Positions 12,141-49,214 of a stretch of 64,000 nucleotides of DNA are shown here, in pieces; the stretch's first letter is position 1, and each line of letters starts with the position of its first letter. The notes beneath the pieces are model-generated. The model saw nothing but the letters and a program-made list of their open reading frames with translations. It was not told where the DNA came from and searched no databases. This DNA is from Prochilodus magdalenae (lineage: Eukaryota > Chordata > Actinopteri > Characiformes > Prochilodontidae). The position numbers and the translations under genes are program-made. The stretch lies in the NCBI GenBank assembly GCA_024036415.1, contig JAMWET010003604.1, positions 318,501-382,500 on the forward strand, read 5' to 3'.

Positions 12141-13270
12141 TATTTTTTTAGCATTTTCCATACCACCACAACTTTTTCCGATGTGGAGGTGTATTAACAC
12201 ATTGTTTTACATTCAGTATTATACATTTATACCTAGTACATTAATATTTAATATTTTGATTGATTAATTGAACTATATTTTGTCAAACATGGGCCACCAC
12301 CTGAAGGAAACCTTCATTGCAGTGTAAAAAACATATGGTACAGCATTCAGCACATCGCAGACTGTAGTTAGGTTCCCCATCCAGGAAACACAATCCATTA
12401 CACCAAGAGGAGTCCTTGAGCAAGACTCCCAATTCTACTTTCAAATATCTCTATAAAATTACTCTAATGATAACTTGATCTGAAGAGGGTCTTCCTTAAA
12501 AGCTCCTTCTTTGGTATAAATAATGTTTTTGTTGTTGTACTTTGTGGTTAACTAAATGTTTGTTCCTGAACTACTTATATATAAATATTAAAATAAGTCA
12601 ATGCACATCTCTACTACCATACTAAAGCTGACTAAAAAGACTTTCCACTGGGGATTTACCTTTGGTGCTGCAGTTAGGTCCAGATCTAGGCTTACTGACC
12701 CTGTATTATCCATTTTACGAACCAGATACGTGTGCATGTGCTTGTTTAATAGTAGCCTACTATTTATTATGTTCTCAGATTCCTCTGTTTTGTATTTTTC
12801 CTTTTCTGCTCTGTTTTTTGTTTTCAGTTTATGGTTTATTTTTTCTCTGGATGCAAATCCTCTCTTTGAGTAATCCTCACAGAGTCTCTCACTCTCTGTT
12901 TTACAGAGGATTAAGATGAAACTGTTGAGGGCTGAAGAGGGAGTCTGGTAAATCAACATCACACTGTCAGATCACAATTCTTTTCAAATCACTAATCTCA
13001 GAGTAAAACATGGTGTGTGTGTGTGCTATGAAATCTTAAGCCATCCTCAACGTTGAACCATCAAACTCTTTCTCTTTGTGCCTGTGTCTCCTATCAAAGA
13101 GAAGTTTCAGATTTCGTAGTATCAAAGGAAATGCTGTGCAGAGCATTTGCTGAAAGGAGTATATTGGCATGTGTTGTGGAGAAGAATGTGAGCGATTGCC
13201 CAGTCAGACAAGTTTCTCTCATAGCTCTTTGGGGACCTCTCGAAGTGTGGGTTAACCCCATCTTACCTAT
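12141..13270. other. yes1 5' intron, no exon seen
   Basis: Contains a fragment with a common fish-repeat phrase (CCTTGAGCAAGACTCC near 12414). Otherwise nothing recognisable. Confidence 0.4.
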
Positions 13271-13271
13271 T

Positions 13272-13570
13272 CTGTATGGCCAAAAGTATGTGGACACCTG
13301 ACCCCCAGACCTGTATGAGCTTGTTGGACATCCCATTCCCAAACCGTGTGCATTATGATGTAGTTGGCCCCAGAGCGTCTGTGAGGTCAGGCATTGATAT
13401 ATGATATATGATATATGGTTTTGCTCAAAATCAGCCATCCAGATCAGCTCAACAGTGTTCAGTGGGTTTGAGGTCAGGTCCTTTCACACCAAACTCAGCA
13501 AACCATATCTATATGAACCTCTTTTTAAGGGGCACAGTCATTCTGGAACAGGAAAGGGCTCTCCCCAAAA
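13272..13570. mobile_element. Fragment of a non-autonomous DNA element (TGGCCAAAAGTATGTGGACA family)
   Basis: The characteristic end TATGGCCAAAAGTATGTGGA at about 13276 is shared with the element at 26910-27221. The opposite terminal repeat was not found, so the right boundary is a guess. Confidence 0.55.
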
Positions 13571-15951
13571 TGATGCCAAAAAGTTGAAAGCATATAGTAA
13601 CAATGCACTCAGTTCACGATTCGATTGGATTTGCAATACTGCGATTCGGTATTCGGAATATTTTAAATAATTCAAATGAAAACTGATAACACTAATGATG
13701 TTGCACTATAGCTGGTCAGCAGTAGGAGTGCTGGAGTGGGCTCTTGATCTGCGCTGATTTATTACTCATGTTGTTGTTTAAACAAAGCACCTACAGTAGC
13801 TGGTATAATTAACAGAATGTCCATTCTCTGTGATCCATTGAGACATTTCCACCATGCAGACTGTCACAGACTTGCTTTTGATATCACAGTTCGCGACACA
13901 CTATTACACTTCCAGTAGCATTAACATTACCGTTCACTGAAACTAAGGGGGCCCAAACACCTGCGAAACAGAAACAGAACATTGTCCCTCCTGCACCAAA
14001 CTTTAGTGTTAGCACTGGGCGTTAAGATAGGTAGTGTTCAAAAGTTGGTAGTGTAAGTAGTTAAATGTATCAGCATGCGGAGTTTTCTGTGTACTTCTGT
14101 TTTTTCCGTCACCATCTAGGGGATGCATCATGCTAGGGCTGTGACGGTATTCTTATTGTCTGTTGCTGCAGTGTTAAAGCAGCCCTGAACACCCTCCTTC
14201 CCCTTATCCCCTAACACACACATACACACACAATGGTAGTCATCACAGTATAGCAGTAATGAGGTTATTGTCACTTGTCACTGAGCTCTTCATCATGCTG
14301 CATTCATTATCCTGTGCTCTAATAAGTGATCTGAGCAGACATACACACACATTCAGAATAAAATTCTGACAAAATAAAAATCTATACATTTTTGATCATG
14401 CTCTTTACTTTTATCTCAAATAATGTGCAGCAGTGTTAAGAAATCACAGTATTAACAGAAATAAACACATTTAATGTTGATCTTAAAGAGTTAAATATGG
14501 TTGTTGTGTTCTGATCTGATCTCCTGATAGATGTTGAGTTTAGGATTTAAGCACGGAAAGCTGGCCCCAGACCAGAGGAACGCACTATGAAGCAGGATGT
14601 CTAACTTAGCACTCTAGCTGTTGGCTGGCTTTGTGTTCCACTCAGACATACAAGTGCCACAACACAAGCTCTGTTTTTTAGTTGTAGTTGCTGTTGGGGC
14701 CTAAGCGAGAGGAACATTTTGTTACCAGTTTTAAGAAACTAAAATTGTGAAATAAGAAAATGAAACTACAGACACTAGTTTCAGAGTAGTTTTGGTTAAG
14801 CAGTGGTGTTCTGTGTAGTAAGATCAAATGAACTATACTCAGACACAACAACCATTTTTAGTTTGATGTTATTATCAATACTTTATCAACAGGACACTGA
14901 AAAAGCTTTGGAGCCTTAACATCTGTGTTCACATTATACTGTTTTTGTGGCGGGGTGTGTGTAAAGTATACTGCTACGCTGTGCATGAAAATATTTATAT
15001 AACACACATGTTAAATCTTACCTTTGATGACCCTTTTTACAGGCCACCATTGCTTACAGCAACATGTGTAAAACGTAGCCAAAAAAGTTTTAAATTATTA
15101 AAAAAAAATTGATTGATCTAGACATGCAGAATAATAGGAAGGGTTTAACATTTTTATCATGAATAAATTTGAGGAACAGGTCTTGATCTTAAGCCTAAGT
15201 TTCAGGGACTAATAGAGGGTTTGTCATTGTCAAATTTCTGACAAAGCATTGTGGGTAATTTACCATTGTGTGTATTCTAAAAAAGGCTACAATGTCACCA
15301 ACTCAAATTCAGGTGTGGGCTCTGGAACGAATAAGCTAGGCATGAAAAAACCTTAAACCATGTGTACATTAAAGACAGATTTTATTTCCAGCCCAAGGCA
15401 GTGTCCACACACTTTACAGAGCAAATCGTCAATTTATTACAACCGCAGGAATGCTGTCTTTCACTTCAGAGCTTGAGTTGTTTCCTGCAGTTGGTTCTGT
15501 TTGCTCTTTTTAGTGCTCAGGTTAATCTGTTCAGTGCTGAGCCAAATCAAAACTCCACTCACACACACACACACACAGCAGTGCGGTAGAGCCTCGATCA
15601 GCTTTCTTGATCTCCTGCATCAGAGGTGAAGTTAGTGATTGTGGGGCTGAGGTAAAAGAAAGGAACGGGCCCCTGGATGCTAAGAACACATGCAAATATG
15701 TTAATAGGTGTAAACTTTCATTTTCATCTGGAGTTACGGCCTTTTAAAATCAGACAACATGCTGAGCTTTTGTACTGTCATACCCACTGAGAGCTAAAAC
15801 CTGTCTGTGATTACATTATAATTGAAGTCTAGGCATGGCACACTAATATGGAGCCTTATGAACCTTTAGCATTTAGAACGTATTTAAGCATCTTAGCATA
15901 TAAAAGTAATGGTTAGTCATTTTATGTTCTCTTTTTAAATACACTGCTCAA
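13571..15951. other. yes1 5' intron, no exon seen
   Basis: AT-rich sequence with a short (CA)n near 15560-15578. No coding exon or complete mobile element was recognised. Confidence 0.4.
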
Positions 15952-16975
15952 AATAATAAAGGGAACACTTAAACAACACAATATAACTCCAAGTAACTCC
16001 AATATAACTACAGGAGGAGCACTGCCAGAGCCCTGCAAAATGACCTCCAGCAGGCCACAAATGTGCATGTGTCTGCACAAACGGTTAGAAACCGACTCCA
16101 TGAGGATGGTATGAGGGCCCAATGTCCACAGATGGGGGCAGGACGCTTGGCATTTGCCAGAGAACACCAGGATTGGCAAATTCGCCACTGCCGCCCTGTG
16201 CTCTTCACAGATGTAAGCAGGTTTACACTGAGCACATGTGACAGACGTGAGTCTGGAGACGCCATGGAGAGCGATCTGCCTGCAACATCCTTCAGCATGA
16301 CCGGTTTGGCAGTGGGTCAGTAATGGTGTGGGGTGGCATTTCTTTGGAGGGCCGCACAGCCCTCCATGTGCTCGCCAGAGGTAGCCTGACTGCCATTAGG
16401 TCCTGAGATGAGATCCTCAGACCCCTTGTGAGACCATATGCTGGTGCGGTTGGCCCTGGGTTCCTCCTAATGCAGGACAATGCTAGACTCATGTGGCTGG
16501 AGTGTGTCAGCAGTTCCTGCAAGATGAAGGCATTGAAGCTATGGACTGGCCGGCCTGTTCCCCAGACCTGAATCCGACTGAGCACATCTGGCACATCATG
16601 TCTCGCTCCATCCACCACGCATTGCACCACAGACTGTCCAGGAGTTGGCGGATGCTTTAGTCCAGGTCTGGGAGGAGATTCCTCAGGAGACCATCCGCCA
16701 CCTCATCAGGAGCATGCCCAAGCGTTGTAGGGAGGTCATACAGGCACATTACATCAAAGTTGGATCAGCCTGTAGTGTGTTTTTCCACAATTGTGTGTGT
16801 GACTCCAAATCCAGGCCTACATTGGTTAATAAATTTGATTTCCATTGATGATTTTTGTGTGATTTTGTTGTCAGCACATTCAACTTTGTACAGAACAAAG
16901 TATTTAATGAGAATATTACATTCATTCAGATCTAGGATGTGTTATTTGAGTGTTCCCTTTATTTTTTGAGCAGTG
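15952..16975 (+). mobile_element. Tc1-like DNA transposon, deleted
   Basis: TA-flanked (15950-15951 and 16976-16977) with inverted ends CACTGCTCAAAATAATAAAG on the left and CTTTATTTTTTGAGCAGTG on the right. It contains plus-strand transposase remnants. Confidence 0.88.
16045..16760 (+). pseudogene. Decayed Tc1-like transposase
   Basis: Readable pieces on the plus strand are VSAQTVRNRLHEDGMRA (DNA-binding region), FTDVSRF (first catalytic Asp region) and VMVWGGISLEGRTALHVLA. Then come EAMDWPACSPDLNPTEHIWH (catalytic Glu region) and a C-terminal stretch near VRSMPKRC. Frameshifts separate the pieces and the N-terminus is missing. Non-functional. Confidence 0.85.
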
Positions 16976-17821
16976 TATATAAAAATATTATATATAAGTA
17001 CCATTGATGAGTCACATTGATGCCTACCAGACTGATCTTTTGACACAGACAATTATACCTCCCGTAGACAACTCTTATGCGTCTGCATTCTGAGGAAGCA
17101 GAAAAAGTAGTGTTGAACCGCTTCTGGTCACATTGTTAACAATGGCCGAGATCCTCCAGTATTATTGCTGCACCCCTGAATGCACTAATAATTCAACCAA
17201 ACAGCTTTACACAACTTTCTGCTCAGTTGAGTTGATGTATGCGATGTCATGAAAATTGTCACAGAAGTTTGCTTACAAACCTTCGGAAATGGACAATAAG
17301 TACCCCCAGCAAAGCAGCTTGGTGATTGGTTGATGTTTATGTACAAATCTGATATTGTCTGTTCAAGGTCCTGGCTAACGTTACTATTACTCACATCAGC
17401 TGATTAGGAAGAATTAAACCTGGTGATCTTTTTTCTCTACATGTTTCTTCTGTACAGCACAATATGTGCTTCTGTAGTCTGTCCTTGTACTGTGGTGTGT
17501 GTTAAAGTGTTGGGCTTCCCGCCTCTAACACTGCTCATAAAGATCCCCTCCATTCCTCCTCCACTTTGCAAAAGCTTGCCACAGGTGGGTTGATTGTGGA
17601 TCAGATGGATATTTTTGCAAAATGTCCTCCACTGTCAGAACACAGCTGCTTTCACAGTGAACGTGTAGAATTGTCAGATGTGCTTTCAAATCCCAATGGG
17701 ATGCACAGAACAGACGAGAAAAACAAATGACACTGTGACAGATATGCAGGGTCGAGCAACGTTATATAAAGATTATCAACAATTTGTTCTACAAGTCTTT
17801 TGTCCATGTTGGAGGGACCTA
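16976..17821. other. yes1 5' intron, no exon seen
   Basis: Sequence between two Tc1-like elements; nothing recognisable. Confidence 0.4.
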
Positions 17822-19415
17822 CAGTGGGGAAAATAAGTATTTAGTCAGTCACCAATTGTGCAAGTTGTCCCACTTAAAAAGATGAGAGAGGCCTGTAATT
17901 GACATCATAGGTAGACCTCAACTATGAGAGACAAAATGTGGAAAAAAATTGAGAAAGTCATTTTGTCTGATTTTTAAAGAATTTATTTGCAAATAATGGT
18001 GGAAAATAAGTATTTGGTCAATAACAAAAGTTCATCTCAATACTTTGTTGTATATCCTTTGTTGGCAATGACAGAGGTCAAACGTTTTCTGTAAGTCTTC
18101 ACAAGGTTGGCACACACTGTTGCTGGTATGTTGGCCCATTCCTCCATGCAGATCTCCTCTAGAGCAGTGATGTTTTGGGGCTGTCGGCGGGCAACACGGA
18201 CTTTCAACTCCCTCCAAAGGTTTTCGATGGGGTTGAGATCGGGAGACTGGCTAGGCCACTCCAGGACTTTGAAATGTTTCTTACGAAGCCACTCCTTTGT
18301 TGCCCTGGCAGTGTGCTTGGGATCATTGTCATGCTGAAAGACCCAGCCATGTTTCATCTTCATTGCCCTTGCTGATGGAAGGAGGTTTGCACCCAAAATC
18401 TCACAATACATGGCCCCATTCATTCTTTCATGTACACGGACCAGTCGTCCTGGTCCCTTTGCAGAGAAACAGCCCCAAAGCATGATGTTGTTCTTTGGAT
18501 GCAACTCCGCATTCACTTTCCTCCAAACACGATGAGTTGTGTTTTTACCAAATAGTTCTACTTTGGTTTCATCTGACCATATGACATTCTCCCAATACTC
18601 TTCTGGAACATCCAAATGCTCTCTAGCAAACTTCAGACGTGCCTGGATATGGACTGGCTTAAGCAGGGGGACACGTCTGGCACTGCAAGATCTGAGTCCC
18701 TGGCGTCGTAGTGTGTTTGCTGATGGTAGCCTTTGTAACGTTGGTCCCCAGCTTCCTGCAGGTCATTCACTAGATCCCCTCCTTGTGGTTCTGGGATTTT
18801 TCCTTACCGTTCTTGTGATCATTTTGACCCCACGGGCTGAGATCTTGCGTGGAGCCCCAGATCGAGGGAGATTAGTAGTGGTCTTGTAGGTCTTCCATTT
18901 TCTGATTATTGCTCCCACAGTAGATTTCTTCACATCAAGCTGCTTGCCTATTGCAGATTCAGTCTTCCCAGCCTGGTGCAGGTCTACAATTCGGTTTCTG
19001 GTGTCCTCCGACAGCTCTTTCGTCTTCACCATAGTGGAGTTTGGAGTGTGAGTGTTTGAGGTTGTAGGCAGGTGTCTTTTATACTGTTAACGACTTCAAA
19101 CAGGTGCCATTAATACAGGTAATGAGTGGGGGAAAGAGGAGCCTCTTAAAAAAGAAGTTACAGGTCTGTGACAGCCAGAAATCTTGCTTGTTTGTTATTG
19201 ACCAAATACTTATTTTCCACCATTATTTGCAAATAAATTCTTTACAAGAAAAAAAAAAAAAAAAAATCAGACAAAATGACTTTCTCAATTTTTTTCCACA
19301 TTTTGTCTCTCATAGTTGAGGTCTACCTATGATGTCAATTACAGGCCTCTCTCATCTTTTTAAGTGGGACAACTTGCACAATTGGTGACTGACTAAATAC
19401 TTATTTTCCCCACTG
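17822..19415 (-). mobile_element. Near-complete Tc1-like DNA transposon
   Basis: TA-flanked (17820-17821 and 19416-19417). The terminal inverted repeats begin CAGTGGGGAAAATAAGTATT and extend roughly 130-200 bp inward (ATTTGCAAATAA, CATTTTGTCTCTCATAG and GATGAGAGAGGCCTGTAATT are all present as inverted pairs). At 1594 bp it is the size expected of a full Tc1-like element and is the best preserved one here. Confidence 0.93.
18037..19032 (-). pseudogene. Tc1-like transposase, frameshifted
   Basis: The 18763-19032 frame starts at the transposase ATG ([20 protein letters not shown]) with the first helix-turn-helix, and stops at RTTRRGSSE. The 18037-18615 frame carries the whole catalytic domain. 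It includes [12 protein letters not shown] (first Asp), [11 protein letters not shown] (second Asp) and [15 protein letters not shown] (Glu, DD34E arrangement), then the normal C-terminus. Frame changes and some loss between 18615 and 18763 break the gene, but every catalytic residue survives. Confidence 0.9.
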
Positions 19416-21908
19416 TACCAGCCGCACCAACAGCTCTCCTGTTGAATGAGATAGGACTTGGCTGAAGGAATATTTTTGAGGGAGTCTGAAATTCACTGAT
19501 TTAAATGGTGCTGGTGGAAGTTCAATAATCCTGCTATTTACAATCAGAATAACATTGCAGTGACAGTGAGATCTGTAATCTATCTGTGATCTATCATATT
19601 GCTATCATAGATCTGTAATCTTTCATATCATCATATTGCTTTATAGAGCAGTGCAGTTTTCCTGTTCACCTTGTGCATAGTCAAGGCTGTATTACAGATT
19701 ACAGTGCTGTCAGATTAACAGATAATTATTACTTTGTTCCAAAATAAATTTTTTAAATAACCACAAAAACCCTGTTGATAAATCGTTGAGTTCTCCCAGC
19801 CCTAGTTTTTTGCACCCATGTGTTGGTTGATTTTTTTCCCCATTCTGGTTCATTAATGTAAAGGATCCAGATTGCAAGGATACAGGGCAAATTGAAGTGA
19901 CAAATAGATTTTTTTTTCATGCACTTACTAATCAGATCCCAAACATTTCAGTAGTTTTCTGATTATTCAAATTGTCATGTCAACAAAATACTATATTAGA
20001 TTTCCCTAATCTGATAAAGGTCTGGAAATCTGATTACGAAATTCAATGAAGAGTGTTTAAATACCGTGCACTTAAAAACGTGATAGCTGCAGAAAATCAT
20101 TTTTTGGCAGCAGTCAGATAATAGAACACTCCAGGTCTTCATGATTTGGGCAGTAATCAGATTTCTGTCTTGCAACCAGCAAATAAAGACAGAAGTAGAC
20201 GTAAACATGACATAAAGCTTTAAGCCTATTTTCCGGGTCATTTCAGTGGATAAAAAGTAAACATCATATTTTACTTTTATTTTTTTAAATATTGAGATCC
20301 TGAAAAATGTCTTCAAGTTATTTTCAGCTTCGCACCAAATTGTTTTGCTGCTATCTTGTGCTTATTTCCAGTATCTCGTTATGTTTGTCGCATGCACAGA
20401 CTAAGAAAACCAAAAGAAATCAGAGTAGGAGTTTACATGCGTTTACATACATGGAATCTTATTATTATACTAAAATCCTGTTGTTATTTATCTGATTTAT
20501 TAATCAGATTTCTGAGCCTTAATCCTAAATTAATTCGGCCCAAAATCAGAGTATGCTTTATACATGACTGCTTCAATAATGAGAAACCTGCCAAAATCCA
20601 TTAAAGACCCAACTATTAAACACATTAACACACTCAAAGTCTGATGATATGGGTAAACCTTTTCCTCAGAAGTTTTAATAAAATATATTTAATGGAATAC
20701 ATATGACATGTATACAAAAACCTGACCTGAAATCAGAAGAACAGCATGAATAATAGAAATATTGTAGGTAGGTTTAAAGCTCTTTAGAAAATGGCTTGAG
20801 GACTCGAGCCAGGGCCAGATATGCCGTTAAGTGCCTCTTGAAGTGAATCAGGCTATTCGATCACACCATTTGAAAGGGGCATGAGATCATGATGCCAGTT
20901 TTTTTTTTTTTACTGGAGTCTGTGCAGCATCTTTTTCACTGAGGCTCCTTCACAGCATTGTCCCCAAGTCATTCCCCTCATCTGAACCTCTCCTCTCTCT
21001 TCCTCCTCATTCCACTAAGTTGCTGGATGATGGACTCAACATCTTTTCTTGTAATAAACTCAGCTGTCTGCCAAGGAGACATACTCCTCTCTGAGTAAGC
21101 ACTTTCTGCCTCAGCACTATCAGAAAGTCTGTCAGTCTCCTGATCATCGTCCTTTTTCGTCATCACCATCAAAATGGCCATCATACGCTTTGTCCTCCTC
21201 GGTCATCATGAAATGAATTATCCTCAGTTTCCAGGGTGTTGTAGGCATGTCAGCTGAGTGCCGTGTTCCTGTATGTTCCTGCCTCATGATACATCAACTG
21301 ATACTGGATCATACCTGGACACTTCACACAGGCTAATCAGAGCAGCTCTTCAGACCCTTAATTACTGCACTAGCTGCTATTGAAAGCATTGAAAGCAAAC
21401 ATTTTACGGAAAGTTGTTTCAAAGTAACAGCAATGATAAAGTTCTACTGCTGGATCCAAGTGTTCGGGTACTCAGATATTAGGCAGGTACTCGTTTTTAA
21501 TTTTGGAGGTTAAGATATTTGTTATTTTCTTCCAAAAAAGGCAAATACACAAAGAAACACAGCCTTAATTCCCTATTTAGACCAGATATGAGTTTCATCG
21601 GACAAAATAAAATGGATGCAGGTTTTACAGGCGTGGTCCCTTCACACCAATTCTGACTGTTTTTTCTTCCTCTCTTTTTCTAGGCATTTGAAGGTCAGTG
21701 TGTACCATTAGGAATTGTCATAACTGACAGTTGTGTTGAAAGTATTATGACTGTTTTGTTAGTGATATGTAATGGAAGGTCCAGTCATTTGTCTCAAAGT
21801 CTAAAATCCAAGTTTAGTGAAGTCAGTGACCTGTCACTAATCTGTAATTCAGTTTAGACCCGTATAAACCTGCATACTGATATTTACATTTGTCTGTACG
21901 TGTTGCAG
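19416..21908. other. yes1: End of yes1 5' intron
   Basis: No exon is seen until the acceptor at 21907-21908. TAATCAGATTTC-type motifs recur between 19925 and 20515, in both orientations, and may mark a decayed mobile element. I could not define its ends. Confidence 0.4.
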
Positions 21909-21917
21909 GTTTTTGCT

Positions 21918-35590
<13,673 letters not shown>

Positions 35591-38110
35591 AACACAGACT
35601 GTCCTCTGGTGTCAGCCTCATTTTCTAACTGCATTTGTAGAGTACAGTGGGTTTCCAAAGAACACTGTTCCCTGTGGAAAAGAAAGTCACGAATGACAGA
35701 AGCCAATGAGCAGTTGCTGGATTACATTTGTACACATTTCTGTTATACATGTATTAATATTTTAGGCCTTCCTCACTCAAAGGTGTTAGTAAATGAAGAT
35801 ATAAATCTTAATGGTTTTCCTTTACACAAGAGGGGACTAGTTTGTAGTATGTAGGAGGAGTTTCCACAGTCTTCTAAAATTGAACCTTCAGAAGAACTGC
35901 TTTGGTAAGACATATTCCATCTAAGACCTTATTGTTAATGTGTAGTGGTAGTATGTGTAGAGGTTTACATTCATACACAACCCAATGTCCAAAAAAAGTA
36001 CACAATGTAATCTTTAAAGTTACTTGTTTTATGATGTTGAGATGTTATTCTTCAATTTAAGCACTACTTTTTTAAATGTGCTGCCTGCATCAAATTCAAA
36101 ATGGGCTATAATTTAAAAAATAATAACAGTTTTGACATTTGATATTTTGTCTTTACTATTTTGCACACCATTTCATTCTGCTTTATTTACATTTAGCACA
36201 GCGTCCCCAGCGTTTTGGAAAGAGGGTTGACATATACACACATATGTCAAATGTTTGTGTATGGAATCCAGCAACTGCCCAAAAACGTCTGTTAGAATTG
36301 AGTTAGTCAGTCAATGCTTGTCTATGTACAAGGCATTGTATTTATTATTAAGCTCCAGCAGATGGAGATGAGGCTGAAATATGTTGGAGTATTGATTTAA
36401 CACTAAACCAAAAAAAAGACAATAGGATGGATGTATAACATTGCTCAATCTCAACAACTCTAGCCAACAGAAAGCATCATCTACGGGAATCATTCTTAAC
36501 TGCAGCATTATGAAGCCATTCAGAATGACCATTGTTTAACCTGTGTCAGTGAAAGACTGGGACATCGCTTACATGCTCAATTCAGGGACAGCTTCATCTT
36601 CAGTGGTTGCTGCTGGTATTTTAACAGAGTCAGTGGACTGGTTTGACTCCACTGGTTGAAAAGCCAATGACTGTTTTTAAGTGAGAATACACATGACTAT
36701 TTTGGCACATTTCATAGCAGAATTTTTCCCCTGCAGACGAAGTGCTGGTCACTCTGTCAGGGAATTTTGTATATCCTGTACTAATCATTGCTACCCTTCA
36801 TGCTTTTCAGCTTCAGCGTTGCTAACAGAACTGAAAAATATGAATGTCCTCTGCTTGTCTGTTGCTTCTGTTAAAGGCTAAAGGCCCTACACAGTTATTT
36901 TAGCTCTGTACCCTAGCACAGCACTAGCTGTCTGAATTCTCTAGTAAGCTTTGGTTTTACCCTGCAGGACCCTCAATACCTGCTTGCCTGTTCTTCTCGT
37001 GGTTGTACTCTCATGTAACATATGATAATTTTAAAGCCAACTAATCAGCATGTGCCACGTCCAAGCAAATAACTAAATAGCTGATGTGGACTGTAGAAAA
37101 CTTACTGAAGATCCAGAAAATGTTCTGCCAGTAGCTTGCGTTCCCTGACAATTCTGAGGAAATGCCAATGTGGCTACTATGCAGAACTCTTAGAACGTGT
37201 TCATGAATATTTTACAAATATGGTATGAATATGGTACATGACAGGTTGGTTCCCTATGTTATGTTTATTATGTTATTTGTGAAATTACAGTTTGCTGAAT
37301 AATCCCTAGTGTAAACTGTAACAAAAAAATGAATGTACATCTTTAAAATATATAATATTTTAAGTAAAAGCCCTGTTGTGTACTTCTGTACTGCAAGTGT
37401 ATTACCCACAGTATATGTGTGTACAAGGACTTTTATTGTTTATCCAGTCGTTGATAATGGCATAGACTTAAATAGTCAGTTTAGTTTCGTTTGCATCAGA
37501 CTGTGTGTGACTTACTGCCTCTCTGAATCACTCACCTGCCAAAACAGAGTGATTCTGTATCATTTTTGGGATGTGCGGATATTGGGACCTATTTATAGAC
37601 TATTTATAGACAACAACTGCCCAACAGTTTTTATTGTGAGTTTTATATCAACAGCTTTTCAGTTCTTTTCTAACTATAGATTCTAAGATAGTGATTAGGC
37701 TGAATGATGCTAGAGAAACACATTTTAAGTATTAAATTTAAGTTTTCATATAGAACAACCATAGTTTTTTACCAGTATCAGAGGAGGCCTTCAGACAGTT
37801 TGCATTCTTTTAATGTTATTATTTTTTTATTTATGTATTATTTTTAATGCAGAAGTGTTGGAATTATGTACTGTGTCATTTGCTCCCCTGGTGTACACTT
37901 TTTTAAATAGATTCTACAGTGTAATCAGTGTAATCTTATCATGCACACATCATAGACAATATATAAGCACAGCAGTAGAAAGGGGCACCAAATCTGAACA
38001 CCATAATTACTGTTTAAAAAACAGAAACCAACTTTCAATTTAACCCACAAAACACTTCCACAACACAACACTGTAACATGATTTGGTTTAAGGGATACTT
38101 GCCAAAAGGG
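35591..38110 (+). other. yes1: Probable yes1 3' untranslated region and flank
   Basis: Sequence after the TAA at 35588-35590 is AT-rich and non-coding, consistent with a long YES1-type 3' UTR. I saw no convincing AATAAA signal (ATTAAA near 37732 is a weak candidate), so the transcript end is not defined. Confidence 0.4.
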
Positions 38111-38785
38111 CATACAGGCATATAACGTTTTTAATAATTATTATTAATTAATCTATTTATTTATTTATTTTTGACTAATTGTAATTTACACACTTTTTCA
38201 GTAAGTGCAGTTTATCAGCCAACACGTGTTAGTTTATGGAGTGTATTTCTTTAGTTTTATACTGATATGCTGTGACACTAAAGTAGGTAACAAGTAAATT
38301 TGTCAGAATTGTTAGACTTCAAATGTATTATCCTCACATAGCTTTTCAGCAAAACTAAACTAAACATGCCGTCTCAAACACCAAATGTGTCTTGGCTGAT
38401 TGACTACATTTAGGTTCAGGATTTAGCCAAACCACTTTTTGTTAAATCACTTCAAAAATCCACCAAGCAGTTTAGTGTGAAATGCTCTGTCCTAGAGAAA
38501 CTAGAGTCTTGGCAATTGTTTGTTGTGGTGGCGATAGGATAGTTTCGGGATGAGCTTTTTGCTTAGTTACACAATGATGTCATCTCGTAACACATTCCTT
38601 ATTGGCCGCCTTTTGGCAGGCTTGGCACATCTTCACACGGACACAGAGAACTAAACAGTAAAAGCTTACCACTCTGAAATGCTCCAGTCTAGCTGGCGAG
38701 GGTGAACAGGACTTCCAACGTGTTCTACCTGATTATCAGGTTTAGACTCAAACGGTTGAAAGAACAACCACAGCCGGATGCCACT
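38111..38785. other. yes1-enosf1 intergenic, no feature seen
   Basis: AT-rich spacer that becomes GC-richer towards the enosf1 promoter. Confidence 0.4.
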
Positions 38786-39226
38786 CTGGCCAATCAGAAC
38801 GGAGCAGAGGATCTGACCAATCAGAGCCCCTAACAGAGGGTTTTAGACAGTGGGTGACCACAGGGGTACAGTTTTGGGAGCACTGAAGCATGCCAGTCTA
38901 CTCTAGTAGACCCCAAATGAGTATCATAGGTCCTCTTTAAAAGACACATGCTTTGCTTTGTAGAGACACATTTCACGCATGTGTTGTCGACATTGGGACC
39001 CCTTATTCCCATCTGTAACTCATCTTCGACCTGCCATCTCACACCCCGAAGGAACCTGTTCCCGGCGACTGAACAGTGCCGAAATTTAAACTTTGGGTGG
39101 ATTTCCCCTTTACCGTTCTCTCTTCTGATAGGCTGAGTTAGTAAACTCCAAGCTGGGCCCCGCCTCCACAGTCATAAAGACACAGGAGCTACTTCCCTCT
39201 CAGCTAAATTGTGGACGAAAGGCAAA
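38786..39226 (+). promoter_or_regulatory. enosf1: enosf1 upstream region
   Basis: Two CCAAT boxes in the same orientation (38790-38794 and 38817-38821) lie about 410-440 bp before the ATG. A GC box (GGGCCCCGCCTCC, 39156-39167) lies about 60 bp before it. These are motif matches only. Part of 38870-39110 resembles a dispersed fish repeat (GGTGGATTTCCCCTTT), so the core promoter is most likely the last 100 bp. Confidence 0.4.
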
Positions 39227-49214
<9,988 letters not shown>

